From contig JANCYW010000016.1 of assembly GCA_026184775.1 (NCBI GenBank), forward strand, positions 242,986 to 306,985: a DNA stretch of 64,000 nucleotides, written 5' to 3'. This document shows positions 27,940 through 37,984 of the stretch, in pieces. Made by a program: the position numbers and the translations under genes. The first letter of the stretch is position 1. The number at the start of each line of letters is the position of its first letter. Source of the DNA: Cyanidium caldarium (Eukaryota > Rhodophyta > Bangiophyceae > Cyanidiales > Cyanidiaceae). A model generated the notes under the pieces. It searched no databases. It was not told the origin of the DNA and was given only the letters and a program-made list of their open reading frames with translations.

Positions 27940-29019
27940 ATGCGGAATGGTGGTTGGCATGCCGTGCAGCGACTCGTGTTCTCTTCGGCGCGCTCGTTGG
28001 CTGGTCGAGTGGGCGAATCTGCCGCGTCGGCTGTGTCCCGTGGCCTGCCGGCGGTGGCCGGCTCGCCCTCACCCGTGATCGTGTGTGTGCACGGCTTTGG
28101 CGGCTTTCGGTGGCAGATGGCACCGATGGCGGCAGCACTGAAATCGGCCGGGTTTGTGGTGTACAACTACGCGTACGCGGCGCGCAAGCACACGCTGGAG
28201 GAGCACGGGGTGCACTTTGCGGAGTTTCTGGCCTCGGTGGCCAGCACCCCGCTGAACACTTCCGGCAGTGCCTCGTCCGCCTCTCCATGTACCTCGACAG
28301 CAGCAGCGCTTACCACGGAACGTGTACCGTCGTCCATATCCTTTGTGACGCACTCGTTTGGTGGCGTGTTGTTGCGCGAGGCGCTGATGGGCGCGGCGTG
28401 GCAGGCGCTGCGGGCGACGCCGGTGGCTGCGCGGCGCGGTCGGGCGGTGTGTCTCGGACCGCCTTTCGGGGGCGTGTGCATGGCGCGCGGCCTCCGATAT
28501 CGCGGCGATAGCGACAGCGACGGCCGGTTGCCGTATCGCATTCTGGAGCGGTTGGTGCGCATGGCGCTCGGGCCGGGCGCTGGACGCCAACTGTTGGAGA
28601 TGTCCCGCGAGTGGTTTATGGCGCGCGGCGGTATGCCGCCGCACATGCCGGTGCTGGTCATTGCCGGAGATATCGGTCGAGTGAATCCGCTCATCACCGA
28701 ACCGATGGCCGCGACTGCCGACGCGCAGGTGGCGTCGATGCGGCTGCAGCGGCGCGTCCTGCCCAGCGACGGGGTGGTCGGTGTTCACGAGACGTATCTG
28801 CCGTCGCGGCATATGCGCCTGACGCTGCGCGTGCCGCACAACATGCTGTTGTATGCGCCGGCGGCCATTCAGGCGACCACGCGGTTTTTATTGGCGCAAG
28901 GCGATGACGATGTGGCCGGTCTGGCGTGGGCGGCTGCGACCACGGAACCGGGCGTGGTGGGGATGGTGGATGAACGCGAGGCGGAGACGTTGTCTCCGCG
29001 ACTGACTGGCGCCCGATGA
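27940..29019 (+). CDS. Alpha/beta hydrolase (lipase-like)
   Basis: 359 residues from ATG at 27940 (MRNGGWHAVQRLVFSSARS), a likely organellar presequence; earlier in-frame ATGs (27727) exist. Core signatures: VIVCVHGFGGFRWQM (oxyanion loop HGFGG), then FVTHSFGGVLLREAL with the nucleophile Ser139 in THSFGG, a variant of GxSxG, then VLVIAGDIGRVNP and VPHNMLLYAPAAIQATTRFL with the probable catalytic His. The substrate is unknown. Related bacterial and algal proteins are annotated as lipases or esterases. It ends 28 bp from the convergent Yju2 stop. Confidence 0.8.
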   Translation: MRNGGWHAVQRLVFSSARSLAGRVGESAASAVSRGLPAVAGSPSPVIVCVHGFGGFRWQMAPMAAALKSAGFVVYNYAYAARKHTLEEHGVHFAEFLASVASTPLNTSGSASSASPCTSTAAALTTERVPSSISFVTHSFGGVLLREALMGAAWQALRATPVAARRGRAVCLGPPFGGVCMARGLRYRGDSDSDGRLPYRILERLVRMALGPGAGRQLLEMSREWFMARGGMPPHMPVLVIAGDIGRVNPLITEPMAATADAQVASMRLQRRVLPSDGVVGVHETYLPSRHMRLTLRVPHNMLLYAPAAIQATTRFLLAQGDDDVAGLAWAAATTEPGVVGMVDEREAETLSPRLTGAR

Positions 29020-29047
29020 TGAGGAGTGGGGAATGGAAGGCGAGGCT

Positions 29048-29740
29048 TTACAGTTCACGGTAGGCGTCGGCGAGCAGGGCCAGCGCCGATGCGGTGGGAT
29101 ATCGTCGCCGCGCCAGTTGTTCCGCGTCGAAGGTGACTCGCGTCGCCCGCGTGCCCAGCGGTGCAGGTCGGGTGGTGAAGTAGGCCGCGTAGGTCTGCAG
29201 GGCGTCCGAGCGACCTTGCACACGTTCCAACAGCGTCGCGGCCTCGGCTTCAAGAGTCGAGACCGGGTCGAGTGGCGCGGCATTCTGGTCTGCGCCCCCT
29301 GTGTCCGGAAGCCCGTCCTTTGTACCAGAGCGTTGACCGTCTTCGGCGTCCACGATGCGCACCCGCGTCCTCCGCTCCGGGTCCTCGTCGGCATACGCGA
29401 TGTCCACCCGGTACGGCCCCCTGGATGACGCCGAACGCAGCGCGAAGCTGGTGTGGCACCCGGAGCACTTCAAGCGACACCGCCAGTGCGATATCGTCGA
29501 TGGCAACGGATGCGCCCCTCGACGTCGCCGCCGTTCGGCATCCTTCACGCGCTCTTTCTGGGCGTTGCGCTTGCTCCCACGGTGCAGCATCGTGCCACAG
29601 CGCTCGCACTGCACCGTAAACGGCAGCACGAACCGCACGGGGACCGCCGCCTCGCCGGACGTCCCCCATCGCCGCGGGCGCCGCTCAGCACCCAGGCCCT
29701 CCTCTCCCAGGTACTTGTTGATGGCCTTGCGTTCCGCCAT
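29048..29740 (-). CDS. YJU2: Splicing factor Yju2/CCDC94 (CWC16) family
   Basis: 230 residues from ATG at 29740, starting MAERKAINKYLG as CWC16 proteins do (MAERKxLNKYxP). Two zinc-binding pairs follow: VQCERCGTMLHRGSKRNAQKE and RLKCSGCHTSFALRS. The protein then becomes charged and less conserved. Yju2 is a Prp19-associated step-1 factor of the spliceosome. Its retention is notable in a genome where genes in this window show no introns. Its ATG lies only 29 bp from an in-frame ATG of the divergent primase gene. Confidence 0.88.
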   Translation of the reverse strand: MAERKAINKYLGEEGLGAERRPRRWGTSGEAAVPVRFVLPFTVQCERCGTMLHRGSKRNAQKERVKDAERRRRRGAHPLPSTISHWRCRLKCSGCHTSFALRSASSRGPYRVDIAYADEDPERRTRVRIVDAEDGQRSGTKDGLPDTGGADQNAAPLDPVSTLEAEAATLLERVQGRSDALQTYAAYFTTRPAPLGTRATRVTFDAEQLARRRYPTASALALLADAYREL

Positions 29741-29991
29741 CACGGTAGGGGTGTGGGCGCCGGGAGGAGATGATGTTGCGTCTGCACCATTCCACCACGA
29801 CCCTTTTTGGGGTCTTCCGTGGCCCTCCCCCGCCCTCGTGTATACCGCAACCGGCGTGCGCAGCGAGTGCTGCGCCCGGCGCGATTTCGTTTGCGCGGGA
29901 ACGTCTCGGCGCCGCTGCCTCGGGAGGCGCCCGGGTCGCTTTCACGAGGGCCTCGACGTCCTCCCCGAGGGCACTCCCCGTGGAGGGCGCT

Positions 29992-31644
29992 ATGGAAGTG
30001 GTATCGATACGCCCGAGTGCAACACGTCGGGAATCACTTCACCGCGAGGGGGAGACATCCACCGAGAACGCCTTTGGCGGCCCCACGGAAGCCATCGACC
30101 TCTACCTCGCGTGCCCCGACGGGGAGTGCGAGTTGGAGGCGTGGGTGGCGGCGGCCGCCGGTCGGCTGGACACGCTGGTGGCACTGGATGCGGTGCGCGA
30201 GCAGTATTGGGGGACGGAGGACTTGTTACATAGGATGCAGGAGGTGTTAGAGTGGGGAGCGGACGGCAAGGCGCGGCCGTACGAGAATGGCGGTTTGGTC
30301 GGTATCACTGCGGATGCGCGTCGGTTGGACGCCTGGGGGCACTATGCTCTGCGTCTGGCACTGGGTGCGGAGTCGGAGAGCCGTCGGTGGCTGGCGCGGA
30401 ACGAGGCACAGCTGTTTCGGGCGCGGGTGCGGGGCGCGGCGCGCGGCGACGCCCTGGCGGCCCTGCTGCGCTCTCTGCTATCGACCACCGCCGCCGCCGC
30501 CACCACCCACCGAGATACCGTGGAGCGCGTGCCGTTGGAGCAAGTGCCTCCCGGCCTGTACCGCACGCTACGCAGCGACGGCTACGCGTTGATCCGTGCC
30601 GCGCTGCATGACCAGGGCGAGGTGGGCACCGGCAACCTGGAGTCGGGCATCATCCCCGCGTACCGATTGCCGTTTGAACGGGCGCTGCGATTCTTGGCCC
30701 CGTCGCGCACCGCGTATCTGCAGGATGGGTATGCGTACTTGCCGGAGCCGGCACTGTGCGCCCTGTTGGAAGAGGCGATGGAGCGGCACGTGGCGACGGC
30801 CACCGAGCGACTGCACCGACAGCTGTCCGGGGATGATCTGGCCGCAGATGCGCAACTGGCCCCGCTGGTCACCTATTTGCAACAGCAACTGGCGGATGCA
30901 TTCCGCCAACGCCAACGCCGCGAGAACATCGTCGGCAGCGGCAGTCGTGGTCGGCGGCATCCGGGCGCCGCCGGTGACCCGCTGCACCTCGACCAGCTGG
31001 ACGAGGCGTTGCCGTGCATGCCGCTATGCATGCAGCAGTTGCTGCGACAGCTGCGCCAGACCGGACATTTGCGCCACGGCGCCCGGCTGCAGCTGGGCCT
31101 GTTTCTGAAAGGCGCCGGGTTTACCCTGGAGGAGTCGCTCGAGTTTTGGCGCCGCGCGCTGCAGGTGAACAGCAACGGCATGCGCATCGCCCCGGGCGCC
31201 TTCGAGCGGGAGTACGCGTACGGCATCCGCTACAATTACGGGCTCGAGGGCAAGCGCAAGGACTTTCCGCCCTTTTCGTGCGCCAAGATCCTGGAGATGC
31301 GACCAGGGCACGGCGAGGTGCACGGATGTCCGTATCGCGAGCTGTCCGCCGACGCCTTGCGACAGGAGCTACTGGCGAACGGTGGCGCGTTGACGGCGGC
31401 GGCAGCGGCGGCGGATGTGGAGGATATCGTGCAGACGGCTACGGCCGCCGGCCAGCCGCAGCACGCCTGCGGCAAATGCTTCCAGGCGATCACCCGCACC
31501 GCAGGTCCCGAATCCACCTCTGTAGCGTCCGCCACCGATGCGGACGCTGCAACTCGCACGTTCGTCACGCAGCACCCCAACGATTACCTGTTGCAGGCGC
31601 GCGCCGCCCTCCTCCCCTCTCCTCCGAGCGACGCCTCCCCGTAA
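29992..31644 (+). CDS. PRIM2: DNA primase large subunit
   Basis: 550 residues from ATG at 29992 (MEVVSIRPSATRRE). The frame is open with an ATG back to 29770 (74 further residues without family likeness). The C-terminal iron-sulphur domain is textbook: MPLCMQQLLRQLRQTGHLRHGARLQ, LGLFLKGAGFTLEESLEFWRR, then YAYGIRYNYGLEGKRKDFPPFSC, HGCPYREL and HACGKCFQ. These supply the four [4Fe-4S] cysteines. With the small subunit it makes RNA primers for DNA polymerase alpha. The stop codons of this gene and eIF3b are separated by 11 bp. Confidence 0.95.
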   Translation: MEVVSIRPSATRRESLHREGETSTENAFGGPTEAIDLYLACPDGECELEAWVAAAAGRLDTLVALDAVREQYWGTEDLLHRMQEVLEWGADGKARPYENGGLVGITADARRLDAWGHYALRLALGAESESRRWLARNEAQLFRARVRGAARGDALAALLRSLLSTTAAAATTHRDTVERVPLEQVPPGLYRTLRSDGYALIRAALHDQGEVGTGNLESGIIPAYRLPFERALRFLAPSRTAYLQDGYAYLPEPALCALLEEAMERHVATATERLHRQLSGDDLAADAQLAPLVTYLQQQLADAFRQRQRRENIVGSGSRGRRHPGAAGDPLHLDQLDEALPCMPLCMQQLLRQLRQTGHLRHGARLQLGLFLKGAGFTLEESLEFWRRALQVNSNGMRIAPGAFEREYAYGIRYNYGLEGKRKDFPPFSCAKILEMRPGHGEVHGCPYRELSADALRQELLANGGALTAAAAAADVEDIVQTATAAGQPQHACGKCFQAITRTAGPESTSVASATDADAATRTFVTQHPNDYLLQARAALLPSPPSDASP

Positions 31645-31655
31645 CACCCACTCCC

Positions 31656-33884
31656 TCAATCCCGCTCATCCTCTTCACTGAGCCATTTCTGCAACACCTC
31701 CTCCTTCTCCTCGAGCACCTCCTCCACCACGTCCTCGATCTCCTCCTCTTCCTCGGCGGCCGCTGCGGGCGCGGCGCGCACCGCTTCTCGCGCTCCGGGC
31801 ACGCCAGCCCACAGCCGCGCCCGCGCCTCGGCCTCCGCGGCATACCGCGCCCGCGCCCGCTCCACCAACGCCTGCCACTCCGCCAACGCCTCTCGCCGCG
31901 CCACCCGCGCGCCGCTGCGCTGCTGCTCCCGCAACGCCACATCCTCCGCCTCGTATCGCACCCGGTACTGTTTCAGCTCCCGACGCACCTGCCGCTCCTC
32001 GTCCGCGCTCAGTAACCAGCGCCGTGGCCGCGGCCGCCACGCCAGCTCGAACAGATTCTCCACCGCCACCGCGCCGCCCACCTTGCGCCCGTAAAACGTC
32101 CACATCTGATACCCGTGCTCGATGCGCGACGCGGTGGCGCTCACCCAGGTGGTGACGAAACGGCCGCTGGGATCCCATTCGATGTCGGTGCAGGCAAAGT
32201 GCTCGTTCATGCCCATCAGCTCCTGCTCGGGCACGTTCCACCACTCCAACACACCGCCCATACTGCCCAAACCGGCCAGCAGAATGTGCCCGGCGCCTGA
32301 CGGTGACCAGTGCAGGCGATTGCACTGTTTGCGTTCCAGCGAGAAGAGCGACCGCAGCGCATCGCGTTGCACCTCGTAAAAGGTGACCACCGGTCGCAAC
32401 GCCGCCGTCGCCGTGGTGGCAGCGGCAGCGGCACCCGCCGGCACCGCCGCCGGCACCTCCTGATGCAACACCGCAAAGCGATCGCCCTTCGGCTCCCAGG
32501 CGAACGCGCTCACCCGATCCCGCTCGGAAAACTCCAACACCTCCACCGGCACGTCGCGCTCGTTGACGCGGAATATCTCAAAAGTGGTGAAGCGGCCTTT
32601 GCGGCTGCGGGTCAGCCGGTCTACCCGACACGCCAGATACTTGCCCTGTGGGTGCCAGAGGAGTTCAATCTGCGCCACCGAGTAGAGCGCCTTCTGGCGC
32701 AGCTCGCGGCGCGACGGCATCTCCAGCAGCAGCACCCGCGCCGGCGACTGACCCTCCTCGGGCGACCACAGCGCCAGGATGTTGGCGGCCGGCGACCACT
32801 CCATGCCGCTGACGCCATGCGCGGGCACCGGCCGCCGGTCCACCAAACCCACCTGCTCCGGCAGCGGTCCGTACACGTGCACACAGTCGTCGCCCAGCTG
32901 CGCCATCAGCGTCTCGTCGGCGGAGAATTGGATGAGCGGCCACGGGAACCGCCCGATGCCCACCGGCGGCGTGCCGCTGGCGCGTGCCGCCTCCAACCGT
33001 CGCGTCTCCGTGGCCTGCATCTGCGCCAGCATCGGATTGGCGGCCTCGGCCTTGGCGCGCTCCTCAAACACCTGATTCCACAGCGCATCCAGCAGGCGCT
33101 GCGGCAGCCGCAGCGGGCCGGGGAAAGCGCGCAGCTTGCGGCCGGTGTCCGCCTCCCACACGATCAGCGGCTCGGGCGCGTCGGGCGCGTTGTAGCTCAC
33201 CAAATACGACTCGTTGCGGGAAAAGTGGATGAGGCGCGGGTGATCGTGGGCGAAGCGCACGATCTTCTCAAACTCGCCGCCGCCCCACAACGCCACACCC
33301 TGTCGATGAAACGTGGCCAGATACGAGCCCAGCGGCGACCAACGCACACCCGACTCGGTCCAGTTGCTGCGCTCGTACGCCAGCTCCGGCGGCAGCACCG
33401 GGTCGAACCAGTACACCGCCGTGTCGGCGCCGGCGCACAACACGAACTGGTCGCGGCCGCGCGGGTCGGCCAGATGCGACCACAAGTTCGGACGCGCCGA
33501 CACCAACTGCACCACCTCGTCGCTCAACTCGGCGGCCAGTTCGGACGGTGGCTCCCACGGGTGTTGCACGTCCAGCTCGCGCAGCCGCTCCACCTCGCCC
33601 AGCAGCTGCACCCGCAGCACGTGCGACTTGTCCAGCTTGTAGCCGTCGGTGCGTTGCAGCGCCCGACGCGCCTCTGCCGCACTGGCATACTCGACGACCG
33701 CGTAGCCGCCGGTCACCGGCATATCCAGCGCCCGGACCGTGCCCAGCTGCGAGAAGATCTTGCTCACCACCGCGTGCAGCTTGGCGTGCTTGTCCTCCGG
33801 TATCGCCGGCAGATTGCTCACCACCAGCGCACACCGCAGCTCTTCCAGCGCAAAAGCCTCCGGATCGTCTTTGGTGACCGTCAT
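31656..33884 (-). CDS. EIF3B: Translation initiation factor eIF3 subunit B
   Basis: 742 residues from ATG at 33884 (MTVTKDDPEAFALEE). An RRM (about residues 20-95; ALVVSNLPAI, GYAVVEYASAAEARRAL) is followed by a WD40-type propeller with eIF3b hallmarks: GVRWSPLGSYLATFHRQGVALWGG, LIHFSRNESYLVSY, GMEWSPAANILALWSPE and TDIEWDPSGRFVTTW. A helical C-terminus follows, ending in an acidic stretch (AAEEEEEIEDVVEEVLEEKEE). It scaffolds eIF3 on the 40S subunit. It is divergent from the KEA antiporter over about 530 bp. Confidence 0.96.
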   Translation of the reverse strand: MTVTKDDPEAFALEELRCALVVSNLPAIPEDKHAKLHAVVSKIFSQLGTVRALDMPVTGGYAVVEYASAAEARRALQRTDGYKLDKSHVLRVQLLGEVERLRELDVQHPWEPPSELAAELSDEVVQLVSARPNLWSHLADPRGRDQFVLCAGADTAVYWFDPVLPPELAYERSNWTESGVRWSPLGSYLATFHRQGVALWGGGEFEKIVRFAHDHPRLIHFSRNESYLVSYNAPDAPEPLIVWEADTGRKLRAFPGPLRLPQRLLDALWNQVFEERAKAEAANPMLAQMQATETRRLEAARASGTPPVGIGRFPWPLIQFSADETLMAQLGDDCVHVYGPLPEQVGLVDRRPVPAHGVSGMEWSPAANILALWSPEEGQSPARVLLLEMPSRRELRQKALYSVAQIELLWHPQGKYLACRVDRLTRSRKGRFTTFEIFRVNERDVPVEVLEFSERDRVSAFAWEPKGDRFAVLHQEVPAAVPAGAAAAATTATAALRPVVTFYEVQRDALRSLFSLERKQCNRLHWSPSGAGHILLAGLGSMGGVLEWWNVPEQELMGMNEHFACTDIEWDPSGRFVTTWVSATASRIEHGYQMWTFYGRKVGGAVAVENLFELAWRPRPRRWLLSADEERQVRRELKQYRVRYEAEDVALREQQRSGARVARREALAEWQALVERARARYAAEAEARARLWAGVPGAREAVRAAPAAAAEEEEEIEDVVEEVLEEKEEVLQKWLSEEDERD

Positions 33885-34415
33885 GGCAGAGGCGATGGGG
33901 GGAGGGGGCGCGAGATGCCTCGAATTCACCGAGAGCGCCCGTCACAGACGGCCAGTCCACGGACGCCACCGCCTCCCTCGCGTCGCGTCGCTTGCCTCCT
34001 GACTCGCGATCCCGCCACAACGACAACCGCCGCTCGACCCGACCGATGAGCACCACCTCGAGTGCCCCTCTCCCTGATCGATTCGAGCCTGACCTCTAAC
34101 CCTCACACACACACACACACACACACCTCTGCGAGTCTACTACCTCACGCGCGACGTACGCAGGCCGCCGCCGTGTTCCGTCCGACGAACGCGCCCTCCC
34201 GCCCCCCGTCGGTGTGTGTGTTGCCCGCAGCATCGCCTCAGCATCGCCGCATCACCGCGCGCGCTGGCGAATGTCCCGAAGCGCCGCATGCGTTTCGCCG
34301 GTGCGGCCGTGGGGACCGACGGTGCGACCCCTCGCCCGAGGACGTCGTGATGCAGTGAGGTGGTTGGATGGAGGTGTGTGTGTGTGTGTGTGGCGAAGAG
34401 TGTTGCCGTTGAAGA
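33885..34415. promoter_or_regulatory. eIF3B / KEA divergent region with complementary (CA)n and (GT)n tracts
   Basis: About 530 bp between the ATGs. A (CA)12 tract lies at 34104-34127 and a (GT)9 tract at 34374-34392 on the same strand, so they are complementary and could pair. No coding content was recognised. Confidence 0.5.
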
Positions 34416-36953
34416 ATGCGAGGGTGCAGTGGTGTGGGGTTCGTTGCGGTGGCAGCGGGAGGTGGTGGGCGGTCGCGGCGGCTCTCGGCGGGCGGGCGGG
34501 CCGGTGTGAACCGAGCGCTGCGCCCGAATGGGTCACTGGGATGGTCGTCCAGCCCATCAGCGCGGAGCGTGCAGTGTGATAGGGGTCGGTGTGCGTCCGG
34601 TGCGGCGGGGTGCCCCGTGACGTTGCGGTGGGCGTGTGGGGGTCGATCGGCGTTTTTGGGAGGTGTTCCGCGGGCGGCTTCCATTCACCTTCGCCGGCCG
34701 GCCCGGAGGCGAAAAGCGCCCTGCGGCACATCCGTCACTCGTTTTCGTTGGCGTGCCTCGTTTGACGACCCCGGGGCGGCGTTTGCGCTGCGAGACGCGT
34801 TGGCGCTGTTGGCGGCGACCGTGGTCACCATCCCGATATTTAAGAAAATGCGCTTGTCGCCCATCTTGGGCTTTCTGTTGGCGGGCGTGGTGCTCGGTCC
34901 GCACGGTCTGCGGCTGGTGCGCGACGTGGAGGATATCACCACGTTGGCCGATCTGGGCGTGCTGTTCCTGCTGTTTCAGATGGGACTGGAGCTGTCGCTG
35001 GAGCGGCTGTGGAAGTTGCGCAAACTGGTGTTCGGTTACGGGACGTTGCAGATGGGCCTGACCACGGTGGTGCTCGGCCTGGGCGCGTACTTTGTGGGCG
35101 GTCGAGCGGTGACCTGGCAGGAGGCCACGGTGATCGGCGGCGCGCTGTCGTTGTCGTCGTCGGCGTTTGTGTTGCGACTGCTGCAGGAGCGCGACGAGCA
35201 GAACACGCGCGTCGGGCTGGCCACGTTTGGGGTGTTGCTGTTTCAGGATTTGGCGGTGGTGCCGCTGCTGGTGCTGCTGCCGCTGCTGGCGGATATCAGT
35301 GCGGCGGCGGCGCACGCGACGGGCACCGCCGGCATCATGCAGGAGGTGGTTCAGCTGAGCGAGCAACTCGGTTGGACGCTGCTGAAAGCGCTGGGCGCCC
35401 TGGCCGGCATCGCTTTCGTCGGCGGCACGCTGTTGCGTTTCGTGTTCGATCTGGTGAACGAGGCCAAGTCGTCGGAGGCGTTCACCGCCATGGTGTTGTT
35501 GACGGTGCTGGGCACGGCGTTTGTCACCGACCGCCTCGGCCTCTCGATGACGCTGGGCGCGTTCATCTCCGGGGTGCTGCTGTCGGAGAGCAGCTACCGC
35601 AGCGAGATATCCGTGGATGTGGAGCCGTTTCGCGGCATGCTGTTGGGGCTCTTCTTTATCACCACCGGCATGTCGGCCGACTTGAGCGTAGTGAGCGAGC
35701 AGCCGGCGCTGGTGCTGGGCCTGATCGCCACGCTGATCGGCACCAAGGCGCTCATCGCCACGGCGGTCGGGCGACCGTTCATGGCGTCGTGGCCGGAGGC
35801 GGCTCGCGTGGGTCTGCTGCTGGGGCAGGGCGGTGAGTTTGCGTTTGTGGCGTTTGCGCTGGCCAAGCGACTCGGCTTTCTGCCCGAATCGGTGAACACG
35901 CTGCTGATCGATGTGGTGGTGGCGTCGATGGCGCTGACGCCGGCGCTGGCCGCCCTGGGCGCGACGCTGTTCCGAGTGCCGCCGACCGCGTCAGCGGCCG
36001 TGAAAGCGGTGGCGGCGGCGGCGGCGGCGGCGGACGCCAGTACGAGCATGGGGGGTAAGGGCGCCGCAATCGACGCCACGACCGCGACAGCGACGAATCC
36101 TGCCGCGGGCAACGGCACTCTGTCGACGAGCGCCACAACACCCGCACCCGCACCTCCGCCACCCGAAGCGATGCCACCGGCCACGACGACACGATACCAC
36201 AACGGCGAATGGACCGCCACTGAATCCGAGCGCGCCCCGCTGGCGCCCGAACCGCCCCCCAGCGCCACTGCCATCGCCGACCTGGAGCGTCTGGTGATCG
36301 GCGGCTCGCTGCACAACGACTTGGTGGTGATCTGCGGCTTCGGGTTGGTCGGGCGCGTGATCGCCCGCATGCTCTCCGCCAAACTCATCCCCTTCGTCGC
36401 CGTGGACCGCGATCCCGTCGTGGCGCAGTACGCGACGGCGGCGGGCCTGCCGTGCCTGTGCGGCGACGCCACCGACCTGTGCACGTTTCTGGACGCGGGC
36501 ATCGACTCGCCGACGGCATTCGTGATCACGCTGAATGTGGACCAGGAGGGCAACGCGCAAGTGCAGCGCCGCATGATCGACACACTGCGACACGAGTTTA
36601 CCGACCGCCCGATATTCGCTCGCGCGCGCACGTTGCCAGAACAGCGCGAGCTGCGCAGCCTGGGCGTGACCGCCACCTATCCGGAACACTTTGAGAGCAG
36701 TCTGCAGCTAGGACGCGAGCTCATGCGCGGGCTGTCCATACGCGACGCCGAGGTGGAGGCGATGGTGCGGGAGATGCATCGCAACGAGGAGCTCGGCAAA
36801 CTGTTCCGCGAGTGGGAGACGCAGAGGAGGAAAGGCGGTGACGGGGAGGAGCGGGACAATGGCGCACCGGCGACGAGGGGAGAGCGGGACGCGTCAGCAC
36901 CTCAACGACCACAACAGGGCGAGCAGGCCGGTTCGAGCCGGTCGACCGAATAA
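34416..36953 (+). CDS. KEA: K+/H+ antiporter of the KEA/Kef family (probably plastid envelope)
   Basis: 845 residues from ATG at 34416. A Gly/Arg/Ser-rich leader of about 125 residues lacks acids, consistent with a transit peptide. The CPA2 exchanger domain (about 130-520) has some 12 membrane segments with LSPILGFLLAGVVLGPHG, FLLFQMGLELS, LSLSSSAFVLRLLQER and FQDLAVVPLLVLLPLL. A variable Ala/Thr/Pro linker leads to an RCK/TrkA-N domain: LVVICGFGLVGRVIARML, VAVDRDPVVAQYA, CGDATD. This domain binds NAD(H). Plant KEA1/2 of this layout sit in the inner plastid envelope and adjust stromal pH and K+. Confidence 0.9.
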   Translation: MRGCSGVGFVAVAAGGGGRSRRLSAGGRAGVNRALRPNGSLGWSSSPSARSVQCDRGRCASGAAGCPVTLRWACGGRSAFLGGVPRAASIHLRRPARRRKAPCGTSVTRFRWRASFDDPGAAFALRDALALLAATVVTIPIFKKMRLSPILGFLLAGVVLGPHGLRLVRDVEDITTLADLGVLFLLFQMGLELSLERLWKLRKLVFGYGTLQMGLTTVVLGLGAYFVGGRAVTWQEATVIGGALSLSSSAFVLRLLQERDEQNTRVGLATFGVLLFQDLAVVPLLVLLPLLADISAAAAHATGTAGIMQEVVQLSEQLGWTLLKALGALAGIAFVGGTLLRFVFDLVNEAKSSEAFTAMVLLTVLGTAFVTDRLGLSMTLGAFISGVLLSESSYRSEISVDVEPFRGMLLGLFFITTGMSADLSVVSEQPALVLGLIATLIGTKALIATAVGRPFMASWPEAARVGLLLGQGGEFAFVAFALAKRLGFLPESVNTLLIDVVVASMALTPALAALGATLFRVPPTASAAVKAVAAAAAAADASTSMGGKGAAIDATTATATNPAAGNGTLSTSATTPAPAPPPPEAMPPATTTRYHNGEWTATESERAPLAPEPPPSATAIADLERLVIGGSLHNDLVVICGFGLVGRVIARMLSAKLIPFVAVDRDPVVAQYATAAGLPCLCGDATDLCTFLDAGIDSPTAFVITLNVDQEGNAQVQRRMIDTLRHEFTDRPIFARARTLPEQRELRSLGVTATYPEHFESSLQLGRELMRGLSIRDAEVEAMVREMHRNEELGKLFREWETQRRKGGDGEERDNGAPATRGERDASAPQRPQQGEQAGSSRSTE

Positions 36954-37068
36954 GTGGATGGCGAGGCCCTGCGGTTTCGGGGTGGCGGGCCCTACCGACC
37001 GCTGCGTTGCCCGCCGATCACGAGTCGATGTCGCGCACCTGTGCAGTGTTGGTAACACGGATAACTCA

Positions 37069-37110
37069 CATCATCATCATCATCTGCTGCTGCTGCTGCT
37101 GCTGCTGCTG
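37069..37110. repeat. (CAT)5(CTG)9 microsatellite
   Basis: CAT x5 at 37069-37083 is directly followed by CTG x9 at 37084-37110. It lies 7 bp beyond the stop of the proteasome beta2 gene, so its 3' UTR would read CAG and ATG repeats. Confidence 0.9.
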
Positions 37111-37117
37111 CCCCGCT

Positions 37118-37984
37118 TCACAAATCGGACACCACCTTGCGCACCTGCACGTACTTGCGAAAGTCCTCCGCCAACACCGCAGTGGTGCCCTTGGGAAAGG
37201 CGTAGCCGTCGGGTTTGCGGTACGTGCGCACCTGTTCCTGGGCGTAACCGCGCAGGTACTCCACCGTGCGACCGCCGTCCTTGATCACACACAGGTCGAC
37301 GTTGGAGCCGGACCCGAGGTCGTTCTCGATGCCGGCGGTGATGGCCTCGTACACCAGCTGTCGGGCGTCGGCCTCGCTCAGCTGCTCCCGCCAGCCGGCC
37401 TCGAACACCGCCATGGCCGCCAACGAGCCACTGCCCATACTCACATACGGCAACTGGTCCACGCTGCCGTGTGGGTAAATGGTGTAGAGCGACGGGCCGT
37501 GCCACTCGTCCACCCCGCCCAGTACCAGCGCCGCCGACACGTACCCCTGATACCGGAACAGGTGCCGCTTGAGCATGTTCACCGCGGCGACGACTGGCAC
37601 GCGCGCTCGCCCCACCGCCTGCCGGTGCAGCTCCAGCTGCGAGGCGATCAGCCGGGTGGTGGCCTCGGTGTCGGCCGCGGTGCCCGCCCCGCAGCAGTAC
37701 ATGTTGGAGGCGAGGTAGTGGATCTTCTCGCAGTTCTTGTCGGCCACCACGGTGTCCTCGGTGGCGCGCGTGTCCGCACCCAGCACCACGCCACCCACAT
37801 ACTGCACTCCGGCTATGGTGGTGCCGGTCTTGCGGGCGTGCCGCGCGTAATTGGGCACGGGATCGGTGGTCGAGGCGTCTGCGTTGCCCTGCAGGCACGC
37901 GGTGATCCACTGGTTGCGCAGGTGGTGGTCGAAATTGAACCCGCCGCCGTTGCCTCCCTTCGACGACGACGACGACGACGACAT
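37118..37984 (-). CDS. PSMB7: 20S proteasome beta2 subunit precursor (trypsin-like)
   Basis: 288 residues from ATG at 37984; the start MSSSSSSSK comes from a GTC/GAC repeat. The propeptide ends at KTG, giving mature Thr55: [97 protein letters not shown] and [14 protein letters not shown] are all beta2 specific. Thr1, Asp17 and Lys33 equivalents are present, so it should be active. It lies 3.5 kb from Rpt4 and ubiquitin genes. Confidence 0.97.
   Translation of the reverse strand: MSSSSSSSKGGNGGGFNFDHHLRNQWITACLQGNADASTTDPVPNYARHARKTGTTIAGVQYVGGVVLGADTRATEDTVVADKNCEKIHYLASNMYCCGAGTAADTEATTRLIASQLELHRQAVGRARVPVVAAVNMLKRHLFRYQGYVSAALVLGGVDEWHGPSLYTIYPHGSVDQLPYVSMGSGSLAAMAVFEAGWREQLSEADARQLVYEAITAGIENDLGSGSNVDLCVIKDGGRTVEYLRGYAQEQVRTYRKPDGYAFPKGTTAVLAEDFRKYVQVRKVVSDL

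Noticed and set aside
27471-28166. Upstream extension of the PurM reading frame
   Set aside because: The frame stays open but overlaps the hydrolase gene head-on and lacks homology; only the portion from 27728 could be a leader.
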